64,000 nucleotides of DNA from Deroplatys truncata (GCA_030765065.1 CM060990.1:496424190-496488189), one strand, 5' to 3'. Shown: positions 20,165-31,074, numbered from the stretch's first letter. The notes: generated from the sequence alone by a model not told the origin. Made by a program: numbers and translations.

Positions 20165-20725
20165 TTAAAATCCTGCTTTATTCCTCTTCTTACACCTTCT
20201 TTTTCGGAGTCCCTTTCCTCTGGCCTCCATCGCCTTGTTATGCCTCGCAACTTCTAAGTGCCCACAGCAGCCTTTTTTATTGACTGCAGACGCTATCAGA
20301 GCAGCGCTTAAAGCAGCAATGATAGGGATCAATGGTTAAAATCCACCACTTCTTCTTTATCTTTCCTGCTCTCACTGCAGCGTTCCCCTTCCTGATTGCC
20401 GTTACTATCCTCGCCGATATCCTTTCACCCAAAATAGAATCTGATGACTGCACGCGCCTCCAGGCCTTCTCTGCAAGAATCTTATCTGCCAATTGTCTTG
20501 AAGCACCATCCTTATGCTCAGCGTATGAGATACCGTGCTGTTTGCAAGCTTCGTCTAATTGGTTAGTTCCCGGTCTCCGCTTTTCCGACGTCTTTCCAAT
20601 TTTTTACCTGCACCACAATATCTATATCCGGGCAAGTGTGCTTCCAAGGGGACCGAATTAATTGTGGAATTAATAATTTCAGAGCCGCGCTTATACTGCA
20701 ACGACCTGCCTCTCATAGCTCGCAT
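20165..20725 (-). pseudogene. Parvovirus-type phospholipase A2-like minor virion protein with hydrophobic tail, broken
   Basis: From the ATG ending at 20725 the first frame has a basic N-terminus and PGYRYCGAGKKLERR (about 20595-20630), resembling the calcium loop of parvoviral PLA2. After a frameshift near 20565 the frame reads LDEACKQHGISYAEH (20523-20565). In active enzymes the His is followed by Asp, but here it is Gly. A basic Lys/Arg-rich stretch follows. After another frameshift at about 20325, IPIIAALSAALIASAVN (a likely membrane segment) and a very basic end RKRRCKKRNKAGF lead to TAA at 20165. A viral PLA2 would be expected to help breach endosomes, and the tail recalls membrane-active core proteins of adenovirus-like viruses. 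Fusion of the two parts into one gene is inferred from uninterrupted spacing. Confidence 0.62.
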
Positions 20726-20899
20726 GATACACTAATCAAGTAAGTGCATGCATTAGCCTTTTATATATTTCTTTTGGTGTCTATTCTATCCTAACCGAAA
20801 CATAACTACACGCAGCAAATGAATCCGAAAATTTAGATACTTCCACTCGGTAATATGAATATATACACCGTGTATACTTTTTATAAGTTAGTTGTTAAC
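20726..20899. promoter_or_regulatory. Divergent promoter between virion cluster and ATPase cluster
   Basis: The leftward cluster starts at 20725 and the ATPase ATG is at 20900, leaving 174 bp. TATATATT-like elements occur at about 20760-20772 and TATA-rich DNA at 20855-20885, suggesting back-to-back promoters. Confidence 0.5.
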
Positions 20900-21606
20900 A
20901 TGGAGCTTGTTAAGCAGCACTGCTCTCTACCTATCCAGGTATTTGACTTTGAAAGCGACTTTAAATGCGATAGTCATAGCAAGCTATTTCCATCTAATGT
21001 CAAAGCTCTTACTTTAGGGATATCCAGTGCAGGGAAAACGAATGTGTTACTCAATACGCTCCACGAGAATGGGCTACGCTTTGAAAACATGTATATGTAT
21101 TCAAAGTCTCTCTATCATCCAAAGTATCAATACCTAATTAAGGTAATTGGAAATATCGATGGTATAGAAGTGAACACTTTCAACAACGGAGAAGATGTTT
21201 TGCATCCTTCTGAAGTCAAAAGAAAATTCAATCATTATATTTGATGACGTCAAACTGAAAATCACAAAAAGATAGCATTCTTTTACAGTATGGGTAGATA
21301 TCGAAATTTCGACTCTGTATATCTAGCGCAATTCTATGCTAAGATTCCAAAACATTTAATTCGCGATAATACAAACATGATTATACTCTTCAGGCAAAAT
21401 AATTTAAATTTCAAGCATATTTATGAAGATTATATAAATACCGACACGACCTAATTTAAAGATCTGTGTAAGAGCGTTTGGGAGAGTGTATCAAAAGGAA
21501 GACCCTTTGTTGTGATAGTTCCTAATTTCACATAAATAATGGGTGATATAGGAATGGTTTTGACGTATATGTTAAGCTCGATAAAAAAGAAAATGGTGAT
21601 TGGTAG
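20900..21606 (+). pseudogene. Polinton packaging ATPase (FtsK/HerA-type), broken
   Basis: The ATG at 20900 starts MELVKQHCSLPIQVFDFE. A Walker A loop reads GISSAGKT at residues about 39-46. A one-base indel near 21230 puts the Walker B strand IIIFDDV in a different frame at about 21230-21250. Conserved downstream blocks follow: FYSMGRYRNFDSVYLAQ, then AKIPKHLIRDNTNMIILFRQ. A TAA interrupts at about 21453, and the C-terminal GFDVYVKLDKKENGDW reads in yet another frame to TAG 21604-21606. About 235 codons matches the family. The protein would pump the element's DNA into capsids. It is the first gene of the rightward cluster and is followed 6 bp later by the fibre-like gene. Confidence 0.88.
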
Positions 21607-21612
21607 TTAACC

Positions 21613-23052
21613 ATGAGCATCAATAGGTTCGGCTCCCAGATGACTGCTCCAGTCAGAATAGTGCTTGATCGTTTTATCATAAATATAGATGCCAAAGGAA
21701 ACTATCAATTCCAGAATAAGAGATTGTGCAATCTTCACGATCCTGAAGATAATCATGATGCATCCAATAAGAATTGTGTGGATGCTCTCGAAATTAGGAT
21801 ACACCATTTTTCTCAGCAAGCTGCTAGCAATGTTGAGGCTATGGCTAAGACTATCATCGATGAATTGATTTCAAGATACATTCATCGATGAATTGATTTC
21901 TAGATACATTCTTAAGAGGGATAAGGAAAAGAACATCGTGGTCCACAAAGTTAGATTGATGGTATTGCTACATCCAGTTGACGATAGTGATATCGCGAAT
22001 AAAAACTTCTTCCTTCAATATGTCAATTCACAGACTCAGCCATCAGATGATAATGGTACCATTATATTTCCCAATAAGAGAATCGTTGATATACAGATCC
22101 TCTTGGAGATATAGGTGCTGTAAACAAAAGATATGCTAGAGGTATGATAGTTAGGAAGTCGAATGAGACGCGACAACAGTTAAACAGGTACTTGCCAAAG
22201 GAAATCGGAATGCAAATAGACAAGAAACTGCAAGGGTTCAACACACATTTTAAAAAACTGCGGAGCAAGTGGATGCTTTAACCATTTTAACCAACGAAAG
22301 GACAGATTCTCTAATGACTTTTATTAAACAACTGGCAGAGGTACTTGAAATAGAGAAAATAGTCATCAAAAGTATGTATAATGAGAAAATAAATAATTTG
22401 GAAAAATTAACGATTAGACAAATTTCAAGTCTGGACGGAACGATCAATCAGTTAAAGACAGAGACTTTAAATACTCTAAAAAGTGATATACAGCAGTTAA
22501 ACAAATACATACCTAAGGAAAGCATGACGAAAATACGTAAGAAACTGCAAGACATCATAGCTAATTTGAATAAAACTACGGGTAAATTGGATACTCTAAC
22601 AACTTATACACAAGACAGGGCGGATGCTTCAATGGACTCTATTAAACAACTTACCGCGGAGCTTGATAGAGAGAAAACAAATATTTAGAATCTATGTAAT
22701 CAAAAAATGAATAATTTAGAAAAGCTAACAATGACGCAAGTTTCAGATCTAGAGGGTACAGTCATGCAGTTAAAGACAGAGGTTTTGAATACTCTCAAAA
22801 CTGATTTCCCCAATGATAAACTTAAGATACTAGAGGAAGATGCAAACATGATGCTGGATATCCACAACAATCATGTGCAGCAAATGACAAGTCTAGAAGA
22901 ATCGTCAGTATGCTAATACGGCAATCTTTAATGAGGCTTTCAAGACACATACACAGGAACATAAGAAAGAAACCGAACAACTGAGAACTTCGATCGGTGT
23001 GTTAGCTAAGGCTATCGATACATTGAGAATTCAAGTTGCACACAAGCTATAA
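21613..23052 (+). pseudogene. Fibre-like coiled-coil virion protein, broken
   Basis: The ATG at 21613 opens MSINRFGSQMTAPVRIVLDR. Three copies of a motif N-x-x-DP-x-D-x-x-A-x-N-K-x-(C/F/Y) follow at about 21710, 21950 and 22070; the first reads LHDPEDNHDASNK and the third GAVNKRYARG. This pattern resembles the repeats in trimeric phage tail fibres. Beyond 22150 the sequence is long heptad-like coiled coil. Two related modules of about 318 bp (from about 22280 and 22600) share EKLTIRQISSLDGTINQLKT and EKLTMTQVSDLEGTVMQLKT. A 28-bp tandem duplication (21856-21883/21884-21911) breaks the frame, and there are further frameshifts or stops near 22105, 22280, 22688 and 22916. About 480 codons. Function as an attachment fibre is inference. 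Confidence 0.5.
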
Positions 23053-23089
23053 ATTGAAGGTAATCATTTATTTTCAGATCATTTGTAAG

Positions 23090-23846
23090 ATGGATAGTGA
23101 AAGCACAGGACTTAAAGAGTCTGTAGCTAGATATACAATGGCTGTAAAAGAAAAACTGAGAGCTCTAAAAGGTCTCAAGTTTGAGACTCAGCATGTAATG
23201 TCCGAAGCTTTGAGGCCCGTAACCAGCCCCCTCAAGGATATTTTGAATACTCAACGGAAATTGACTGATAAGACCGGAGAGAATGAAGATGACGAATCTA
23301 CAAGTACTTCTAATTACCTTCAACAAGCTCACTCAAAAGACAAGCATCGTATCGATGCATTGTACGGTGTGAGATATCAGAATGGTAGATTTATGCTTGG
23401 AAATAAAGATGTTAATTTTATAAATAATGAAATATTGATAGGCGATAAACGTATGGGTCTGCCGTCGGTTTGAAGGAGCTCATCTCTAAGCGATTACCCC
23501 AGATTGTGCATACACCAGTGAAGACTTGAAGACGTATGCTAAGATTCTGAAAAGCACGTTTCTTCATAGAAGTGGCTACACCAGGCATGGTCGTTTGAGA
23601 TCTGGTAAATCGTATAAATATGAGAATATAATACGTCCTCTGTACAATACACATTCAGGACTAGGACTGGTATGGAGGGAGCATACGCCGGATAAGGATT
23701 TTAACAACGTTTTCGTGAGAAATCCTAACACATTAGTGAACAGACTGAGACTACTTATTGCATCGAGGAATGCTGGTAATAATAGCCGCACTCAAGATAT
23801 TGAGGAAATAATCCGAGAGTTGAAAGCATCTGAAATTATAGCATGA
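23090..23846 (+). pseudogene. Polinton-associated protein next to integrase, broken
   Basis: The ATG at 23090 starts MDSESTGLKESVARYTMAVK. The N-terminal third is helical and basic. The middle reads DALYGVRYQNGRFMLGNKDV, a signature I recognise from proteins found beside Polinton integrases in arthropod genomes (a domain of unknown function). A frameshift at about 23465-23525 separates the C-terminal part, which reads DLKTYAKILKSTFLHRSGY, a Gly/Arg/Lys-rich linker and a final helix ending KASEIIA. The stop TGA (23844-23846) overlaps the ATG of the integrase region in an ATGA arrangement. Role unknown; its position suggests co-expression with integrase or a virion role. Confidence 0.6.
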
Positions 23847-24775
23847 CCGCCAAATATAATATCACCAGCGAGCTTCACGGATCGCGAGAAGGAACTATTT
23901 ACGACGCAAAATTATCAGCAAGGGTCTCAATGATTTATAACAAATTGACTTGATTGAAAGATACTCTATGCAAGAGTGAACAAAAATTTCAAATACGTAC
24001 TGACCGCAATCAACTTTTATACTCTAAAATAGTATTGCAAACCCTTTAAAGGACAAGTGCGGAGTTAATGTTGCAAAGCCTATGGAGGATATATTACAAG
24101 AAATGGACGCTCCACCCAGGAATATTCAAACTGACAACGGGAAAGAATTTTATATCACGTTCTTTAAGCGATTAATGTTACAGTATAATATTAATCACTA
24201 CAGAACCTATACCAATGTGAAGGCTGCAGCTGTTGAGTGTTTAATTCGAACCTTGAGGAATATGATGTATCGAGAGTTTTTAGTCCAAAGCTCATACAAG
24301 TGGTTAGATCTCTTACCTAGGATCATTGCAACGTACAATGAAACTTTTCATTCGACTATCCGCATGAAGCCTAATAAGTGAAAAACAGCGATCTTCTTCT
24401 GTCAGTGTATAATTATAATCAAGAACGAAGACAGAAGAAGGCTGCGACGACATTTAGTGTTGGTGATTATGTCAGTGTGTCTAAACATAAAGAACATTTT
24501 GAAAAGAGTTTTGAATCTAACTGGAGTATTGAAATCTTCAAAGTATTTCGTGTGAATCGTACCAAGCCTACAACATACGTACTAAAGGATAGGAATGGTG
24601 ACGTGATAAAAAGTGCCTTTTATGGACATGAACTAAAAATACTAACTATCCTAACACGTATTTAGTAGAAAAGATTTTACGTAAACGTGGAAACAAAGTT
24701 CTTGTAAAGTGGTATTGTTTTGCAGATACTGAATGGATTGATAAAAAGGATTTCTGGTCATGTATGGAGAATTAA
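23843..24775 (+). pseudogene. Polinton integrase (DDE, retroviral type) with chromodomain-like C-terminus, broken
   Basis: An ATG at 23843 overlaps the preceding stop. The core is split over frames: RIARRNYLRRKIISKGLNDL, a TAA, then QIDLIERY with the first Asp at about 23949; NIQTDNGKEFYITFF with the second Asp at about 24136; and VKAAAVECLIRTLRNMM with the Glu about 35 residues later, giving DD35E. WLDLLPRIIATYNETFHSTI and a beta-barrel-like region (VGDYVSVSK) follow. The end reads VEKILRKRGNKVLVKWYCF then WIDKKDFW, a chromodomain-like module seen in Polinton integrases. The N-terminal zinc-binding region is not visible and may have been lost by an internal deletion near 23890. Several indels and stops; inactive. 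AATAAA overlaps the stop (24774-24779). Confidence 0.9.
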
Positions 24776-24849
24776 TAAAGATTAGTGTTTTATGATTGCC
24801 TAAAATCATTAGTGTGTTTTTATTTAAACCTCTTCATACTATTTTAGGG

Positions 24850-25165
24850 GAAAATATAGGTATTTAAAAAACCCTCACATGTGAAACTTATATACAATAT
24901 TAAAATGCGACTAGAGGGAAAAAATATTACAACATACTTACAAAAAACCTCACATATTGAAATGAATATAAAATATTAAAAACTATAGGCAATATTAAAA
25001 CAATTACATTTCAAATCAAAAGGGAAAATATTACAACATTACAAAAACCCTCACATTTTGAAATGAATATACCATATTAAAAATATACACAATATTTAAA
25101 AACATCAGAGGGAAAAATGTTACATAAAAACCCTCACACATTTGAAAACTATTTACACAATATAT
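24850..25165. repeat. AT-rich tandem repeats between convergent integrase and polymerase genes
   Basis: Four units of about 80-95 bp share AAAACCCTCACAT, GAAATGAATATA, CAATATTAAAA and AGAGGGAAAAATATTACA. They lie exactly in the gap between two gene ends. Confidence 0.7.
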
Positions 25166-25181
25166 ACATTATTTACATGCA

Positions 25182-28100
25182 CTAGCAATCGACAGGTCTG
25201 AGGAAATGATGGCCCCCAGGATCATATACGATCCTTCTATCAGCTTCCTCTTGTCATCACCCCCTTCAACGCCAATTTGTTTGCTTCAATAGCTGAAATT
25301 TTGTGCTTATTACTACGAAAGGTTTTTTGAACTGAATAAATTTTCAGGCTATGATCCCCTTAGCATTCAAAATAATGGCCGAAATCTATTTTCCCCATAC
25401 CCGTCCTGCATTCTTTATAGTTTGTACATTTTATCTGTAGGCGTACAATTTTCCACATATGCCAACATAATCTTGCATAGCCACGCCACCAAATTCATAT
25501 TTGAACAAGCGAATATTTTTCTTCTTGGCTTGCTGAATGCTATATGCATTATCTTTATCAAAGCTTGAGGTGTCCAAATATTGCGGGTTCTTCCTGATGA
25601 ATTCATAGATATTAGAACTCGTTTAAAAAATGAACGAGTCTCTAGCCATGTAACACATCGGCATGTCTTTCAAATTTGTTTTCATGACATTATAGAAAAT
25701 CATACCTTATAAATTTGGAAAAGTCTAAAAATTGCGTGCCCAATGTAGATTAGTTTATTCATATGTACCTCCTTCCTGCCCAGTTCGATGTCTATAAGAT
25801 TTTCCTCAAATATGATTGTACGTAGATATGTACTGCGTGCTGTCTACTTCCTTGCTTGTTCCCATTCACTGGCTATTTTAAAATGTATTTCCGTACATTC
25901 TCAATGAATTTTCCGTATACTCATTGTTCATTTTTTCCAAAGATTTTGCCCGAATTGGATTTTTCTTGGGCTCTCTTCTCTGTCTTGACGTCAATATAAG
26001 TCTTTATCCGGTTAGATTGGTCGTAGGATACCCTGTGAATATGTCTCACAGTTAGGACCTGTTCGATACACTGCTGCATTTCCCTGTAGTGCAAGACATT
26101 TGCTTTTGTTCTCCAATGTTGCAAGTAGTTACTTGTATCTCCCGTTTGGTGGTGTCGCGCTTTGTGGACAGAAAGGAAGCTTGTTATGGGCGTCGTGGAT
26201 AAGGTCAGGGTATTCGGTATCCACTTCTTGCACATAGCCTGTCTCTGAGTCTTCTTTGACATTCATTAAATTTATGTTGTCAATCTCTTCCCTGATGAGC
26301 CATTTTAGGTGGTGCATGCTAATCAAAGCTGGACATGTACCTGTGGATATCTTCGGAGTAGCCCTTCACCACAGTGCACGGTCCACCTCTAATACCTGAC
26401 TCGAACAAATTCAGCATGCTCTTGTCGGATGTTAAAGAAGGTTTCGCCTTTGTCGTCTTCAATATAGCGACAAAAGCAAGTCCTGGTAATCTATAAAGCC
26501 GTGTTGGGTCAAGGTTATACGTTCCCAGGATGAGATAAGGAAACTTTTCAAAAATATCCGCCAAGAGCAGCATATCTGTTTTGAGCCATAGGTCATTGTA
26601 TTCCACGAGATTCCGGATATTAAAGGTATCCCAAACTTTTACAGCATGCCTGTATTCTTCGTCGGTGATATGCTTGCCTTGAGGGTACTGAAGAAGGCCT
26701 TCTTCGGTAGTAGAGATGTTTCGTAAAGCTTTACAAAAGTCGACGCATAGTCAGGGGAATATCCCTTTATCTTTGCCAGCTTAAAATGCTCTTCAACAGG
26801 ATATTCTGCTTTGGTTATTTTGAAATCACTGTCCTCGAGCGTCTCAGCCAGGCTGGACAGCTTGTCATCAAGTAACTTAAAGCTGTCCAGAAACCTGAAT
26901 CTGATGTTCCTGTACATTTTGCTGAATGCTACATACCTTTCACCACTTTGAGCTATGCATGATATGGGCTTATTAGCATATTCCAGGTGTCTTATCAGGA
27001 AGTGACTGTCATAATTAGATAGTCAATGAAAAAAGGCTGGCATGAATTCAGGGACCTTTCTATTCACATTGCATCTATTATGAGCAGCACCAAGATATTT
27101 CCCAGTCACGTGATAGTGATCTCTAACGCGAAAATCGCTCATAGTGAAAGCCCCAAGGCGTACATGGCATGCAGTGGCATTGTTGAAATTCTGTTGTTCT
27201 TCAGGGGATAGATCCATAGGTTTAGGGTTAGAATACACATCAATGACTTCGTCAATAATGAATTTTAATTGCTTGAAGAAGTCATCGATGGCATTTGGAC
27301 CTCTGAAGGGAAAGAATTTCGGCAATGCCTCGTCATGTCTACATACCAGCTTTTAGGCAATAGACAGTGCTCATGTTCATGAATCGTTCGGGTGCAGCTC
27401 CAGTTGCTTGAGGAGCGCGCAAGAGTGGACCTTTACCAGAACAGATTCAATGTCCGCATATATGACAAAAGGTACAGGAACGCTTTTGGAGAATGCTTTA
27501 AATTCAATGCAGCCATCCTGTTGTGGCATTTTAAGTAATTGGGATTTACCGCATCCAAGTTTATGCGCTTCGAGAGCCTTTTCATTGGCACATCTCTTGA
27601 GACATGTCTCGCATGCTCACATTTTACCGTCATGTTTAGTAACCTGTGTGCTTATCAGTCTGGACAACTCTCTAATGAGGCAGTAGTGTGACTTATCCTC
27701 CTGTTGAATGTATGAGGTATTGACATGGTGGTGCTTCTTTTTAGCTGTTTGGTATAGAGGAATAATGTTCTCATTCTCCTCTATACTAAACAATGAAATG
27801 GATACTCCATTATTCTGCTTTTCAAAGTATTATTTTGATGTAGAGTTTTGGGAATTCAATACCCGCATAATTGAATGCTTTGAAAAGGATTTCCTCTGAG
27901 TATGCTGTTGTTCTATGTTTATTTATCTTAGCAGAGTGTTTAGATGCTAGAAAACACCATGCTAGGCGGAAATTTTCCTTATTCTTTATATTTATCACTA
28001 CACATTTATTCATGATTTTCTGGGGCAATCCAATGTAAGATGCTGCATATAGAGGGCCATAATGTGTACAGCTCATTACCAGGCGAAGTATAGAAAAATT

Positions 28101-28719
28101 ATTTCGACGAGGCATCTCCCTCAAATTTAGAAATGTTTTCCAAAATGTCCCCCGCAATTGAAAAGAAGATCGGATTGAGATCGCTTGATGGAAGTATCAA
28201 CAAGGTCTTAGAATTAAAGAAGGAAGAAACTAGCGTCTCTCCATCAGGTTTATGGATTAAATATGAAAATTCCAGGGAACAATTCATTTTCAATCCAGAT
28301 CTGCTTTTCTGCAAGATGTTTTCCACCTCTTTAATCATAAGACCCTTAACACTAGTCTAAAAAGACTCTGGGGTCCAGTATTTCCAAAATATTTTCTACC
28401 CTCCTGTTAAAAATACGTCTCTTGAATGCCAATTCGATGGTCTCGCATTCCAGACACTGACAATTGCTAGCACTAACCTTTGCTTTTTAATGGTGAGTGG
28501 TTTGCTCACGTCTGGTGTCTGTCTTCTCTTTCCACTCGGCACTGTTGAATCCATAACGGCGAATGATGATTCAGCCGTCATGTTGGGTGATAAGGAGACT
28601 GACAGTGTAGCGGCTACGGGTTCAGCAATCATGTCGTGCGAGGCGGAGGCTGACGGTACAGCGGCTACGAGTTCAAGGGTCATGTCGTGCGATGAGGAGC
28701 TTGGTGTTGCAATGTCCAT
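25182..28719 (-). pseudogene. Protein-primed-type DNA polymerase B (Polinton PolB), heavily broken
   Basis: The start is taken at the ATG ending at 28719. The first about 60 residues hold three diverged 21-aa repeats (SHDMTLELVAAVPSASA-like), then a basic GKRRQ/IKKQR stretch. Recognisable PolB blocks follow in order. Near 28030 is YAASYIGLPQKIMNKCVVIN. At 27070-27125 is RDHYHVTGKYLGAAHNRCN, a hallmark of Polinton polymerases. RFRFLDSFKLL (about 26880) is in the exonuclease region, and NDLWLKTDMLLLADIF with GIRGG at 26370-26600 follows. The palm reads IDVKTEKRAQEKS (about 25960) and a C-terminal YEFGGVAMQDYVGICGKLYA (about 25470). Where the YxDTDS motif should be, 25631-25650 reads YMARDS. At least ten frameshifts and many stops over about 1180 codons; inactive. 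It would replicate the element. Confidence 0.9.
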
Positions 28720-28755
28720 GGACTGGCCCGAGTTCCTCGGTCACCGGAATATCTC

Positions 28756-28982
28756 CTGGAATAATAATTATAGCATGTGTAGAAGATGTTAATATTAATT
28801 CTTACATTAATTTCTATAAAACAATGAATAATTCTTACCATTCGTTAGTTACTGCATATATGAGGTATGGCCCCATCCGTGACGATTGGGTGACTGGGTA
28901 GCATTGAATACAGGTGGTGCAGCAGACGTATTATAGACAGGTGGTGCAACGGGCACTGATTGCCACATCCCTCCACCGCTTC
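28756..28982 (-). other. Possible leader exon and 83-bp intron upstream of PolB
   Basis: On the minus strand an acceptor TTATTATTACAG precedes an exon 28982-28839, which ends ACGAATG|GTAAGA. A second acceptor ATTATTCCAG precedes 28755. The intron between (28756-28838) is 83 bp. The exon contains a proline-rich frame (MWQSVPVAPPVYNT) that ends in TAA before the donor, so it is probably leader sequence or a separate small ORF. Confidence 0.4.
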
Positions 28983-28984
28983 CT

Positions 28985-28985
<1 letters not shown>

Positions 28986-29020
<35 letters not shown>

Positions 29021-29033
29021 GTAATAATAATAA
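28986..29033. repeat. (AAT)n microsatellite
   Basis: An uninterrupted AAT run with one GT substitution forms the polypyrimidine-like tract before the acceptor at 28983 on the minus strand. It also marks the approximate right limit of recognisable Polinton sequence. Confidence 0.8.
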
Positions 29034-29235
29034 GTCTTTTTAGTTTACCACTATTAGAGCAAATTTTAAATGTAATTAAACATAATTTCACTGTAAGCGA
29101 TACCAGTATACAATGGTTTCCAAAGGAGAAATACTAAATTAATTGCAACACACAATTCAGTTCCAATAACGTACAAAAGCAGCCTAATTTTGAGATTTAA
29201 TTAGTTTTGAAATTTCCATTGCCTGTTAGAAAAGA

Positions 29236-29725
29236 AATATCCTATATGTTACATTCACATGAATTTCTCTACAACTAAGTATTCTTACACAAATTTATTC
29301 TTCTATATGCTTCATGCTACTCGAGATAAGCATTTACGGAAATTGTTTTATTACATATTTCATTGTGGGTACAGTGGGAACAGAGCAATACAGTAGAAAG
29401 CTACAGTAAATCTTTTAAAGTCTAGTGGCTTTGTAATGGCCTTAAAATTCTGTTATTTTGAATGACTAGGAGAAACAAACCTTAAGTATACATTCACATT
29501 AATTTCTCTACCCACTATCGTTTTTAGTGGGTGTACAAACTATTCTTAAGAAAGTTTATTTTTCTATTTCGTATTGAGCTAAACCTTTACAAAAATAGCT
29601 ACATTACACATTTCGTTATAGATACAAACGGAATAGCAATAGTCAATCGTTTAAGAACTGGAAACTATATGCTGCCTTAAAACTCCATGCTCCTTGCATG
29701 TACTCGCGAGAAACTCAGTATCGAC
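29236..29725. repeat. Degenerate direct duplication of about 245 bp
   Basis: Units starting near 29238 and 29482 share TACATTCACAT-AATTTCTCTAC, ACAAA-TTATTCTT, TTACA-ATTTC-TT and GCCTTAAAA. No coding content. They may be the decayed right subterminal region of the Polinton, but no sequence match to 14.5-15.5 kb was seen. Confidence 0.55.
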
Positions 29726-31070
29726 AGGACTTTAAAAGAATGACAGTTATCGAACAGTTTGAATCATTAATAACGGATATCTCGGATATCACTTATGGCA
29801 CAAAATCAGTTATTTAAAATTAATTGTGTATTTTAAAGAGATCTACTTTTTGTAGCAGGATTTCGTCTATCGCTTTACATTAACCGGTTATTAGGATTAT
29901 ACAAAATTCCTTCCGAATGAAGAGGACTCCACAGACTATTCCCAGAAAATTCAATATATATTCAATTTGTTATGTAAATATCTTTAACATATGATGTTTT
30001 AATCAAAGTCGCTAGATCCATCTTTAAGAAAATCAAAGACAACGATTTGAATATAGTTTGAGGTGGGGTATTTTATTGAAAATCTTCTTGTTGCATTCTT
30101 GGAGGACGCTGAACTTAAATACCAAGTTTGGTATTTAGCCAACCTTTTGATATATGTTCACAGATACACGGATATACTGACACATACACAAACACACGAG
30201 CGCGCGGACTATTCCTAAGAATGCATTTTTTTTAATTCGGGGAGTCTTAAACTGTGTGTTTTCGATGAAATCTGGTTATCAAATTTCTGCGTGGAATGCA
30301 ATACTTCCTATACTTACTGTATGTAAAACTATATTACTGTCAATAATTGAGTTGGCAAAAGCAACCATAAATAGGAGGAGCGTTGACCTTCGCTATTCTT
30401 TTGCAAAACATATATGAAAATGTTCGAGCAAAATAGAAAATACCAAAAATAAAATAAACAAAAACAAACCAAAAGAAGCGCATGTCTTACAAAAAGTCCG
30501 GGCGAAATACGTCAAGCGAGTTGCAGCATTACGTTTGCTTAAAAATAATTCATTGCATAGAAAGCGCAGAAAATTTGAAACGCGAGATAAAACGTACTGA
30601 AATAATATATAATGACTAGAGCTCGGCATTTGCCTACTTTGATCCTGTTTACAATGGCAGGATTTGTATATATATATAAACATGTTTCCTGCTTACTGAG
30701 TAAAATATACCTACTAATTTTATGTTGCCTGTAGTTGCCTATTTCCATATTGTGTGCCTTTTGGTAGCATAAGGGCCTATTATGGCTTTCTTTATTTTTT
30801 AGTGAGAATTTCTGTCAAGGATTTTGCTTATCGTAATTTCATTATTTTTGTTATTGGCTGTTATTTATTAACACTATTTATTACTGTGATGTTAACCTTA
30901 GTATTGCAATTAATATTTCACGATCTGAGCTAATAAGCCATTATTGACGACGTGCCTAAGCAAGTTTGTGATACCCACATGCCTTTCCTAACGTTAGCAG
31001 TTACATTGTTTCGTGTAATAATAAAATATTGGCTACTTAGCACAATAAAGTTTGCGTTAAATGCTCATCT
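29726..31070. other. Intergenic DNA, nothing recognised
   Basis: AT-rich; the open stretch near 30393-30683 (minus) is Phe/Leu-rich and looks accidental. Confidence 0.5.
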
Positions 31071-31074
31071 ACAA

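Larger units (their letters stand above)
15600..28982. mobile_element. Maverick/Polinton (adintovirus-like) element, degraded
   Basis: This block carries the set that defines the group: protein-primed-type DNA polymerase B, retroviral-type integrase with a chromodomain-like end, FtsK/HerA packaging ATPase, adenain-type protease, and major and minor capsid proteins. Genes sit in alternating clusters with gaps or overlaps of a few bases, unlike the surrounding DNA. Orientation is: two small genes rightward; PLA2-like protein, protease, minor capsid, a 47-aa ORF and major capsid leftward; ATPase, fibre-like protein, a Polinton-associated protein and integrase rightward; polymerase leftward. Terminal inverted repeats and the 6-bp duplication usual for the group were not found, so both ends are approximate. 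Almost every recognisable gene has lost its frame. Confidence 0.9.

Noticed and set aside
30393-30683. Phe/Leu-rich 96-codon minus-strand frame resembling a membrane protein
   Set aside because: AT-rich DNA produces such translations readily; no start context or family pattern.
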